Part shown: positions 1 to 7,338 of the stretch, piece after piece | Layout of the letters: each line of letters begins with the position of its first letter | How positions within the stretch are numbered: the stretch's first letter is position 1 | Source: Prevotella sp. | GTDB lineage: Bacteria; Bacteroidota; Bacteroidia; Bacteroidales; Bacteroidaceae | Reading direction: 5' to 3' | DNA length: 64,000 nucleotides | Assembly (NCBI GenBank): GCA_016285075.1 | Contig: JAEEQB010000013.1 | Span: forward strand, 24,142 to 88,141 | Notes under the pieces: generated by a model | Told to the model about the DNA's origin: nothing | The model's input: only the letters and a program-made list of their open reading frames with translations | The model's database searches: none | Position numbers and translations under genes: made by a program

Positions 1-66
1 TGGGACACCATAGCCGAACGCTCGTTCCAGATCACCAAATCGTTCGTGGAACTGGTGTTGGGATAG
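1..66 (+). CDS. C-terminal end of probable 5'-methylthioadenosine/S-adenosylhomocysteine nucleosidase (partial)
   Basis: Only the last 21 codons are in the window, reading WDTIAERSFQI...VELVLG before TAG. The fragment is too short for a firm family call. The guess rests on position: luxS follows 41 bp downstream on the same strand, and the SAH nucleosidase makes the S-ribosylhomocysteine that LuxS cleaves. The helical ending is compatible with the last helix of the nucleosidase fold. It could also be any unrelated protein ending in an amphipathic helix. Confidence 0.45.
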   Translation, partial: WDTIAERSFQITKSFVELVLG

Positions 67-107
67 TTTTAGATTTCATTTAGTATTCATTTTAGCAAAA
101 CATCATC

Positions 108-602
108 ATGGAAGTTATACAAAGCTTTACAATCGACCACACCCATCTGAAACCCGGCATCTATGTGTCGCGTGAAGACAAGGGACTCACAACGTTTGAC
201 CTGCGGATCACCGAACCCAACAAGGAGCCGGCAGTGGCTCCTGCAGCCATTCACAGCATAGAGCACCTCATGGCAACATGGTTCCGCAACTCACAGGCCA
301 AGGACGATGTGGTCTACGTAGGTCCGATGGGTTGTCTCACGGGCATGTACATCATCATGTCGGGCAGCTACACCGTTGAGGACATGCGCCTGCTCACCAT
401 CGAGTGCCTCGAGTGGATACTCACGCAGACAGAGGTTCCCGCCACCACGCCAGAGACCTGTGGCAACTACCTGCTCCACGACCTCCCCATGTGTAAATGG
501 GAGTGCCGCCGTTACTTGGACCGCCTGAAGAACGATTTCCACTCAGAATACACCAAGCTTCAAGTCATCCTCAGCGACGGACGGCGTTTTGCCGATGCAT
601 AG
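108..602 (+). CDS. luxS: S-ribosylhomocysteine lyase LuxS
   Basis: A 164-residue cytoplasmic metalloenzyme that cleaves S-ribosylhomocysteine to homocysteine and DPD, the AI-2 precursor, in the activated methyl cycle. The metal-binding HxxEH motif is HSIEH (His49, His53), the third ligand is the Cys of CGNYLLH (Cys118), and the GPMGC motif gives the catalytic Cys76. Length is normal for the family. The start is the only Met before the conserved N-terminus (IQSFTIDHTHLKPGIY). No Shine-Dalgarno sequence is visible, as is normal in Bacteroidota. It probably shares a transcript with the gene ending at 66. Homocysteine produced here feeds the same pool as the sulfhydrylase at 15714-16997. Confidence 0.97.
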   Translation: MEVIQSFTIDHTHLKPGIYVSREDKGLTTFDLRITEPNKEPAVAPAAIHSIEHLMATWFRNSQAKDDVVYVGPMGCLTGMYIIMSGSYTVEDMRLLTIECLEWILTQTEVPATTPETCGNYLLHDLPMCKWECRRYLDRLKNDFHSEYTKLQVILSDGRRFADA

Positions 603-655
603 ATAAAAGCGGGCTTACTTTTTTCAGAAGTAATTACTCTTTATTCTTCTCTATA

Positions 656-695
656 GTCAAGGTGGCTGACATGTCTGTTTGCTGGCCACCTTGAC
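656..695. terminator. Inverted repeat after luxS
   Basis: GTCAAGGTGGC at 656-666 is matched by its exact reverse complement GCCACCTTGAC at 685-695, with an 18-nt loop. It lies 54 bp after the luxS stop and before the next promoter, the position of a terminator. No T-run follows on the plus strand, so it may instead be an mRNA 3'-end stabiliser. Confidence 0.55.
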
Positions 696-737
696 CATGA
701 ATAAAAGAAAGGTGCGTACTATTTGCGTACTCTAATA

Positions 738-769
738 TTTGGCCGTTTCAGAGTATTATGCTACCTTTG
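738..769 (+). promoter_or_regulatory. Bacteroidota promoter for the 778-3053 gene pair
   Basis: TTTG at 738-741 and TACCTTTG at 762-769 are separated by 20 nt, matching the TTTG-N19-21-TAnnTTTG consensus. Transcription should begin about 773-776, leaving only a few nucleotides before the ATG at 778, so the mRNA may be leaderless or nearly so. Confidence 0.8.
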
Positions 770-777
770 CACTTGAT

Positions 778-1734
778 ATGAAACTGAAGTTATTTGTTCT
801 GCTCTGTATCACTACATGGGTTTCCTCCTCTCTTCCAGCGGAGGGTCAGTGCATGTATGTGTTCAGCCGCGAAGGGTGTGATGCCTACGACATTCGCAAC
901 ATAGAGGAAGTCAAAGTGGTAGATGGACAACTCGAAATAGGCAGAGTATTCACCTATCCATGTGCCGATGTCGATAGCATCACCTTTGCAGAGCCCTCAG
1001 TGGAGACGACTCCAAAGGGTTGGTGGGGTGACATGAGCTTTGGACGCTCTGCCTGTTACTATCAGTCTTTCCTGAAGGACTATCCCAACATGGTGTTTGA
1101 ATCAAAAGATAGCCTCTGCTCGTCTGCCCTGTACTACCTGCCTGAAGATTTTTACGGTTCACGTGAGGGACTACAGAAGGTTGGCAGGAAATGGCGCTAT
1201 GTCAAGAACACCCTGTCGGGTCGGCGAAAGATAGAGCTCCATCTCTTTGATACTCCTGAAGACAGGTTCGATATAGCCTACGACACACACGGCCATGCCA
1301 TCCTTGATTATTCCGATGCTTTCAACCTTTTTCCTGTCCCAACCGCCAAGCAGGTCACAGACTACTGGTATCATCCAGATACGACGGCACTTATGCCTTC
1401 TTCTCCCGTTTTCGGCACGTTCGATGGTAAGCACTATAAGGTATCGCTGCCAGGCATGAAGGAGCCAGTGCGCTTCATCATTGATCTGGGTCCTGCCATT
1501 GGCGGCTATTTTGCTGACGACACGACAACAATCGTGTTTCCTGACACGCTTACTGCCACAGAGACATTCCGTCAGATGGATGTCAGCAATGATGATTTCA
1601 CCCAATTCTCTTTGTATGGCGACCGCATTATCATCAGAGAATTTTTCTATGCACCAGTCGATGAGGTTATGAAATGGCTTGTACGTTTCGACCTTGACAT
1701 CTGTAAACCCGTTTTTATTCGCGAAGAGGAATGA
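778..1734 (+). CDS. Secreted protein of unknown function
   Basis: A 318-residue protein with a clear signal peptide (KLKLFVLLCITTWVSSSLPAEGQ). I do not recognise the family. The mature part has four early cysteines and a DVDSITF segment of a kind I associate with Prevotella surface proteins, and looks beta-rich and soluble. The ORF track begins at a TTG at 739, but that codon lies inside the promoter, so the ATG at 778 is the likely start. Its stop overlaps the ATG of the next gene by 4 bp (ATGA), implying translational coupling to the TPR-HTH membrane regulator, which may sense or respond to this protein. Confidence 0.8.
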   Translation: MKLKLFVLLCITTWVSSSLPAEGQCMYVFSREGCDAYDIRNIEEVKVVDGQLEIGRVFTYPCADVDSITFAEPSVETTPKGWWGDMSFGRSACYYQSFLKDYPNMVFESKDSLCSSALYYLPEDFYGSREGLQKVGRKWRYVKNTLSGRRKIELHLFDTPEDRFDIAYDTHGHAILDYSDAFNLFPVPTAKQVTDYWYHPDTTALMPSSPVFGTFDGKHYKVSLPGMKEPVRFIIDLGPAIGGYFADDTTTIVFPDTLTATETFRQMDVSNDDFTQFSLYGDRIIIREFFYAPVDEVMKWLVRFDLDICKPVFIREEE

Positions 1735-3053
1735 AGCCGTTCTGTTTGCTCTGCCTGCTTGTGCCACTCCTCTTTGGCGGCTGTTCTGTATCCACCAGTC
1801 GCGATGCTTACCAACAAGCACTGGTCTGTATGGAACAGGGCGATGCACCCCAAGCACTGGCCTACCTGAAAACGGCAGCCCATCAGGCCACCGATGATTC
1901 GCTTCTTGCGGCTGTCTATAACGACATGGGGAGCTTGCTTTTCAACGAGGGGTTGCAGGAGCAGGCACTCGACGCCTATCTCATGGCATATCAGGCGAAC
2001 TGTGCGCTGGGCGATACCATTGGCATGGCCTATAATCAGGCGGACATAGCCAATGTTTACCGTACCCGCGAAGCCGATGACAGCTGCGTCTACTATTTCG
2101 ACCAAGCTTTAGCGTTGGCACGTTCTCAGGGCGACAGTCTGTTGGTGGCTGACATCCAAGACCAGTTGGCAGGCTACTATCTATGGCATAAGGACTACGA
2201 AAAGGCCCGTTCGCTGCTTTTCACAAGGTTACATGATTCCATGGCAGGTGGCATCTGCTTCATGCTGGCCGATCTATACCACCACACTGGACAGCAAGAT
2301 TCTGCACGCTACTATTGCCAGTTGCTACTGAAGGAGAGGGACATAGGGCTGCGACAGATGGGACACAAATGGATGGCAGAGATACTCTTGGCAGAAGACC
2401 ATACGACAGAAGCTGTCCAGCATTTGGAGCAATATGAGCTGCTGACCGACTCGTTGATGCAAGAGACTGATACCGAGGCTCTTCACCGTGTCAGCGCTCT
2501 TTATGACTACTCCCAGCGTGAACAGGAAAATGCGCGTCTACAGCAGCGTGTCATTATCGTTGCTGCCGTTGCTACCGTATTGTTCCTGCTGTTAATAGCC
2601 GTTCTGCTCTTCTTCAGCCGTCGGCGCATGCAATACAGGATGAAACTGGAGCAGTTGGAACACCTGCTGTCCGACTATAGGAAGAACGACTCAAAGACTA
2701 TAGAAAACAAGCAGCAGATACTGACGGAGACTCCTATTTACCAACGCATCAACCGTTTGTTGGGTGATTCACGCCACCCATCCATGACTGACGAGGACTG
2801 GCACAACCTGGAAGACACCTTTATGAGGGTACAGCCTACTTTCCTTGCCCGTCTGCGTGAGTTCCATCGTTTTTCCACCCATGAGCTTCATATCTGCCTG
2901 CTGCTGAGGTTAGGACTGCAGCCAGCTGCCATTGGCCAGCTCACCGCACATTCCAAGCAGTCTATCTCCAGTACCCGTTCACGCCTCTTCGGGAAAGTCT
3001 TCGGACAAAAGGGCACACCCGCACAATGGGATGAGTTTGTCCTCTCGTTGTAA
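1731..3053 (+). CDS. TPR-transmembrane-HTH regulator with N-terminal lipobox
   Basis: A 440-residue protein with a modular layout. Residues 1-17 are a signal peptide ending in LFGGC, a good lipobox. Residues about 25-265 are a run of TPR-like helical pairs (DAYQQALVCMEQGDAPQALA and later copies). Residues about 276-298 are a transmembrane helix (VIIVAAVATVLFLLLIAVLLFF) followed by a positive SRRRMQ. After a coiled coil, the C-terminal 100 residues hold a LuxR/winged-type helix-turn-helix (THELHICLLLRLGLQPAAIGQL...SKQSISSTRSRLFGKVFG). Known members of this Bacteroidota architecture have a periplasmic TPR sensor and a cytosolic DNA-binding end. It overlaps the upstream secreted-protein gene by 4 bp, suggesting a signal-receptor pair. 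Confidence 0.8.
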   Translation: MKPFCLLCLLVPLLFGGCSVSTSRDAYQQALVCMEQGDAPQALAYLKTAAHQATDDSLLAAVYNDMGSLLFNEGLQEQALDAYLMAYQANCALGDTIGMAYNQADIANVYRTREADDSCVYYFDQALALARSQGDSLLVADIQDQLAGYYLWHKDYEKARSLLFTRLHDSMAGGICFMLADLYHHTGQQDSARYYCQLLLKERDIGLRQMGHKWMAEILLAEDHTTEAVQHLEQYELLTDSLMQETDTEALHRVSALYDYSQREQENARLQQRVIIVAAVATVLFLLLIAVLLFFSRRRMQYRMKLEQLEHLLSDYRKNDSKTIENKQQILTETPIYQRINRLLGDSRHPSMTDEDWHNLEDTFMRVQPTFLARLREFHRFSTHELHICLLLRLGLQPAAIGQLTAHSKQSISSTRSRLFGKVFGQKGTPAQWDEFVLSL

Positions 3054-3159
3054 GGGATGCAAAGTGCTGGTGAACTTTCGAGCGCATTGCATCTAACTCG
3101 CGTATTTTGACCACATGGCCGAAAAATGCCCTCTTGCGTACCCCTTGCGTACACAATTA

Positions 3160-3191
3160 TTTGGAAAAACATTATTTTTCCTCTATTTTTG
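3160..3191 (+). promoter_or_regulatory. Promoter for the glycosyltransferase gene
   Basis: TTTG at 3160-3163 and TATTTTTG at 3184-3191, spacing 20 nt. The start codon is at 3227, giving a leader of roughly 30 nt. The 100 bp between the previous stop and this promoter contain nothing else I recognise. Confidence 0.8.
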
Positions 3192-3226
3192 CACCGAAAT
3201 TGCGTGGATCGTTATGAAGTGAGTAT

Positions 3227-4282
3227 ATGACACAACTATCTCATATGCCTTTGCAGGCTTCAATGCCTCCTGCGAGGACGGACATATCTGTGCTGCTGGT
3301 GTTCTTCAACCGCCCTGCTACCTTCCGCCAGGTGTTTGAGCAGGTCAGGCTTTCGCGACCCTCACGCCTGTTCCTCTATCAGGACGGGCCGCGTAACGAG
3401 AGAGACCTGCCCGGCATCAAGGCCTGCCGCAAGATAGCGGAAGGGATTGACTGGCAGTGTGACGTACATCAGAACTACCTGCAGGAGAACCAGGGCTGCG
3501 ACCCAACGATGTATCGGGCAGTGGTATGGGCATTCTCCATGACCGACAAGCTGATCATCCTTGAGGACGATGTTGTTCCCTCCCTGTCGTTCATTCCCTT
3601 CTGCAAGGAGATGCTCGACCGCTATGAGCATGACCGCCGCATCATGATGGTGTCGGGCTTCAATGTGGACGAGGTGTCTTCCGGCCTTGACGAGGACTAT
3701 TTCTTCACTTCAGCCTTCTCCATCTGTGGCTGGGCCACGTGGCGCAGGGTAGCAGAAGAGTGGGATGCCAGCTACTCCTTCATGGACGACCCGTTCTGCG
3801 TAAGGCAGCTGGAGTCGCTGATAAAATACAGGAAGGTTCGTCCGGACTTGATGAAGATGTTCCGCGACCACAGCCACTCGGGCAAGGAGTACTTCGAGAC
3901 CATCGTTTGGGCATCCATGCTGCTCAACTCCGGGCTGGCGGTGATGCCCTCGAGGAACCTCGTCAGCAACATCGGTCTGACGGCAGGCTCCACGCATTTC
4001 ACCACAGCAACGCTGAAGACTACTCCGCGCAGGCTGCGCAGGATCTTCACGATGAGGCGTCTGGAGCTGGATTTCCCGCTGAGGCATCCCCGCTCTGTCG
4101 TTGAGGACGACGGATACAAGGACCGCCTCTACCGGGTGAACGCCTGGGGCCATCCGTGGCGGAAGTTTTACTATGCCATGGAAGAGCTGTTGCTCAACCT
4201 GAGGTACGGTCGCTTCCACAGTATCTTCTATGCCCTGAGGAACCGTATAGAGAAATGGACAGGGAAGTACATATATAAATAA
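3227..4282 (+). CDS. GNT-I-like family glycosyltransferase
   Basis: A 351-residue protein beginning its domain with TDISVLLVFFNRPATFRQVF, a GT-A-type Rossmann start. The acidic nucleotide-sugar/metal motif is IILEDDVVPS (an EDD variant of DxD), followed by MMVSGFNVDE and CGWATWRRVAEEWD, features of the GNT-I/HlpA-like group of bacterial transferases. There is no signal peptide; it should act on the cytoplasmic face, building surface polysaccharide or glycoprotein glycan. The sugar donor and acceptor cannot be told from sequence. It has its own promoter and appears monocistronic. Methionines at residues 7 and 13 are alternative starts. Confidence 0.85.
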   Translation: MTQLSHMPLQASMPPARTDISVLLVFFNRPATFRQVFEQVRLSRPSRLFLYQDGPRNERDLPGIKACRKIAEGIDWQCDVHQNYLQENQGCDPTMYRAVVWAFSMTDKLIILEDDVVPSLSFIPFCKEMLDRYEHDRRIMMVSGFNVDEVSSGLDEDYFFTSAFSICGWATWRRVAEEWDASYSFMDDPFCVRQLESLIKYRKVRPDLMKMFRDHSHSGKEYFETIVWASMLLNSGLAVMPSRNLVSNIGLTAGSTHFTTATLKTTPRRLRRIFTMRRLELDFPLRHPRSVVEDDGYKDRLYRVNAWGHPWRKFYYAMEELLLNLRYGRFHSIFYALRNRIEKWTGKYIYK

Positions 4283-4412
4283 TGTACAAAGGGCGCATTA
4301 CGAAAAAGTGCCAAACTTTACGTCAAGGATCTTTTTTCTTAAACTATGTTAAGGGAAAGCAGTATTTTGGGCTTTTTTTTATCATATAGGCAGAAGCACA
4401 AGAGAAAAGTGC

Positions 4413-4420
4413 TATATTTG
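4413..4420 (+). promoter_or_regulatory. -7 promoter element for the 4435-8988 operon
   Basis: TATATTTG at 4413-4420, 14 nt before the ATG. No TTTG is present at the usual -33 position, so only half of the consensus is met; an ECF sigma factor with a different -33 preference is one possible reason. The 5' leader would be very short. Confidence 0.55.
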
Positions 4421-4434
4421 CATTAACAAAGAGT

Positions 4435-5430
4435 ATGAAGATACTGACGCTAGTCCTTACCATCGTTCTGCTGCTCAGCACAGCCGCCTACGCCTACGGA
4501 GCGCAGGATGGAGCACTCTATGCCGTGCTCATCAACGGCGGGCGCAATAGGCTGACCAATCACGAGCGTTATTGGAACGATTGCGCATTCCTCTATCGTA
4601 CACTGCGTCAGACCTATCACGTGCCCAAGCGCAACATCTCCGTACTGATGAGCGATGGCAGCGACCCAGAAAAGGATATGCTCCGTGCCGATGGCCTAGG
4701 ATTCCTATCCTCTCCAATGGACCTGGACGGTGACGGACAGTGGGACGTAGCGAATGCTGCTACAATACAGACGGTAAGCCGCACGTTCATGCAGCTGTCC
4801 AACCAACTGACAGCCAACGACCGCCTGCTGCTCTTCATCATAGACCATGGCGGCAGCGACGACCAACAGGAAGACAGCTACGTATGGCTTTGGAACGACG
4901 AGCGACTCTATGACTACGAGCTGCCGTTCCTGCTCTACCGCTGTCCGGCAGGCTCCGTCTGCGTGCTGATGGGACAGTGCTACTCTGGCGGTTTCATCAG
5001 CGAACTGATGTACGAAGGGTGTATCGTGTCAACGGCTTGCGATGGAAGCGAGCTGTCGTGGAAATGCCTTGACCGCCCCTACGACGAGTTCATTTACCAC
5101 TGGACGTGCGCTGTGAACAAGGCTGATGAGGCAGGCAACAAGATAGATGCCGACAAGAACGGCGATGGGCTTATCTCCATGCGCGAAGCCTTCGACTACG
5201 CCCGCAGCCACGACCGGAGGCCTGAGACGCCCCAGTATGCCTCTTGCCCTGAGGACTTGGGCGATCGGTGGACACTTGACGGAGTGATACCCGTAGACAT
5301 CCAACTGCCGCAGACCGTCACCACCGTCCGCGAGGTGTTCACCCCTGCCGGCATGCGGCTCTCCCAGCCACGCAAGAGGCAACTCAACATCATCCGCCAA
5401 GGTGGAAAAACGAAGAAAGTGATCAAATAA
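4435..5430 (+). CDS. Secreted caspase/legumain-like (C13-type) cysteine peptidase
   Basis: A 331-residue protein with a signal peptide (MKILTLVLTIVLLLSTAAYAYG). The clan CD dyad is visible: LLLFIIDHGGS supplies His138 and VCVLMGQCYSGGF supplies Cys182, each after a hydrophobic strand, as in legumain, gingipain and caspase folds. Two EF-hand-like loops are present, DLDGDGQWD near residue 100 and DADKNGDGL near residue 243, so calcium may regulate it. The C-terminus (EVFTPAGMRLSQPRKRQL...) matches the short tail shared by other exported proteins here. It heads a run of three co-directional genes ending in the membrane-linked sigma factor. Substrate unknown; no prodomain is obvious. Confidence 0.82.
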   Translation: MKILTLVLTIVLLLSTAAYAYGAQDGALYAVLINGGRNRLTNHERYWNDCAFLYRTLRQTYHVPKRNISVLMSDGSDPEKDMLRADGLGFLSSPMDLDGDGQWDVANAATIQTVSRTFMQLSNQLTANDRLLLFIIDHGGSDDQQEDSYVWLWNDERLYDYELPFLLYRCPAGSVCVLMGQCYSGGFISELMYEGCIVSTACDGSELSWKCLDRPYDEFIYHWTCAVNKADEAGNKIDADKNGDGLISMREAFDYARSHDRRPETPQYASCPEDLGDRWTLDGVIPVDIQLPQTVTTVREVFTPAGMRLSQPRKRQLNIIRQGGKTKKVIK

Positions 5431-5460
5431 TACATAGAACCCTTTAATTGCATTACGAAT

Positions 5461-7320
5461 ATGAAACGACTTTTTATACTTATCACATTAACCCTCCTGC
5501 TTGGCAGGGTGCAGGGATGGAGCGCAAGTTACATAGATGACCCCAGTTGCATTCGTGTGGACTCGTTTTGGGTGGAGGGAAGCATGATGGCTCAAACACC
5601 TCTATCGCTTCATGTTATTGCAACAAATACAGGCAACGTTTATTTTGATGCAGTCATGTGGCTGCTTGACGCTAATACAAAGAAGGGAGTTGACTTCTCT
5701 CCAGAACTTAGAACTCCTATGAAACCTGGAGAAACGAAAGAACTCATCAGCCACTTTCAATTAGACAAGCCAGGAACTTATACACTGGAAATGGTGCCTG
5801 TCATCAATTTCAATTATCAATATTTCTCCTTTACGATAACAGTTTCCGAGTATAAAGAACCTCGTTTGAAAGGCTCCTTACAGATAGATATGCTTGAAGA
5901 GACTGAAGAAGGAAACTATTTGTATGGTGACTTCCAGAATCCTACATCAGTTACTCGCATCACGGGAATAGCAACAGTTACAAATGAAGAAAACTACCCC
6001 ATCTTCCCGCATTGGGTGAGTATAGTTGGAGAACTTGAAATCACGCCATCAATACTGCCAGCAATACCAGGAGTCTTTGTATATAGTACCCAAGACTCTC
6101 AATTAATACTTTGGGGGAAGGGGATAGGTGCCAAAGAGACCATCACAATTCCATTCTCTTATAATATCAGAGGCAAGTATGAAGACGAAGGAGATGAAGT
6201 GTTTTATCTTTATGCATATTCTCAGAAACTGCAGGAAATCCACTTCAACCCCAAGCAATGCACGAACACCTACTGGACGGCAGACCAGCATGTGAAGCCG
6301 CTGCCGCAGGAGGGTATGGAGTTGAAGGTGCCTAAGGAGGCGGTGGCAGTGGACTTCCGTGGGAACTACGGCGTCGACGATGTCTTCACCGTGGACGTGA
6401 CAGAGGCCAACCCCAACTGTCTGTATTATCTGAACAACCTCGACTATGTGCCGAAGGGACTGGACTACGACCGCTTGGTGATTCGTGACTACGCCATCCG
6501 CGACCTCGTTATCGATGAACGCCACGACTTCTACTGCCCTATGCCCTTTGAGGCCAAGACGGCGCTGTTGACTGTTACCCCTGAAGGAAAGGAAGCTTTT
6601 GACAAGAATTCAGAAGTTACCGGTAGTTGCTCAGGCACCATCACCCTGCCGTTCGATGCGCAGCGGATACAGTTGACCGACGTGAACGGAGAAAGTACTC
6701 TCGGTCAAGACGGCCTGACTTTCTTTCGCTTTGCTGGCATCCGCCGCGATTTGACGCTACTCTTTTCCCCAGTCCTCGACTCGCAACTTTTGGCATACGA
6801 ACCCTGTTTCTTTAATTCCAGACCTTCACGCATCGCGTTCAGTGCCGAGAACATCACAGTGCCTGCCACCCGTCCTGCCGTGACCCATACCCAGTACTTT
6901 GACTTTAAGGGTACTACCACCGCAAAAACAGGAGATCTGTGCTTGCCGTGGAGTCAGGAAAACGGCTGTTTTGCACTTGACGTCCTTAATTTTGAACAGA
7001 AAACGTTACGCCCTTTTAATGCGGCTATCTTTGGAGATGAGGTCTTGAAAAGATTACTTTATGAAATGCCTACTAATCCCCCTGTAGTAAAACCTGGCGA
7101 GACCTCTGAAGATTTTACCCTCAAGTTCCCGATAGCTATTCTTGATGATGAGAATAAAAATAATATAACTTTCATCCACCAACTCCAAACATCCACGCCC
7201 CAACCTCCAACCACTCAGGGCGTCTACTCACTTACCGGGCAGTACCTAGGTCGTAGCGGCGAGGTGAGCCTGAAGCCAGGGCTATACGTCATTGACGGAA
7301 AGAAGAGAATCGTTAGATAA
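5461..7320 (+). CDS. Secreted protein with C-terminal sorting-like tail, function unknown
   Basis: A 619-residue exported protein with signal peptide MKRLFILITLTLLLGRVQGWSA. The body looks beta-rich; residues about 40-140 (PLSLHVIATNTGNVYFDAVMW, GETKELISHFQLDKPGTYTLE) resemble an Ig-like or CARDB-like domain. I do not recognise the central part. The C-terminus, VYSLTGQYLGR...GLYVIDGKKRIVR, is the shared short tail. It starts 30 bp after the peptidase gene and ends 18 bp before the sigma-factor fusion, so the three genes are probably one transcript. It may be a surface adhesin or a substrate of the peptidase; neither is shown. Confidence 0.75.
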   Translation: MKRLFILITLTLLLGRVQGWSASYIDDPSCIRVDSFWVEGSMMAQTPLSLHVIATNTGNVYFDAVMWLLDANTKKGVDFSPELRTPMKPGETKELISHFQLDKPGTYTLEMVPVINFNYQYFSFTITVSEYKEPRLKGSLQIDMLEETEEGNYLYGDFQNPTSVTRITGIATVTNEENYPIFPHWVSIVGELEITPSILPAIPGVFVYSTQDSQLILWGKGIGAKETITIPFSYNIRGKYEDEGDEVFYLYAYSQKLQEIHFNPKQCTNTYWTADQHVKPLPQEGMELKVPKEAVAVDFRGNYGVDDVFTVDVTEANPNCLYYLNNLDYVPKGLDYDRLVIRDYAIRDLVIDERHDFYCPMPFEAKTALLTVTPEGKEAFDKNSEVTGSCSGTITLPFDAQRIQLTDVNGESTLGQDGLTFFRFAGIRRDLTLLFSPVLDSQLLAYEPCFFNSRPSRIAFSAENITVPATRPAVTHTQYFDFKGTTTAKTGDLCLPWSQENGCFALDVLNFEQKTLRPFNAAIFGDEVLKRLLYEMPTNPPVVKPGETSEDFTLKFPIAILDDENKNNITFIHQLQTSTPQPPTTQGVYSLTGQYLGRSGEVSLKPGLYVIDGKKRIVR

Positions 7321-7338
7321 ATATGTTGTGAAAAGAAG

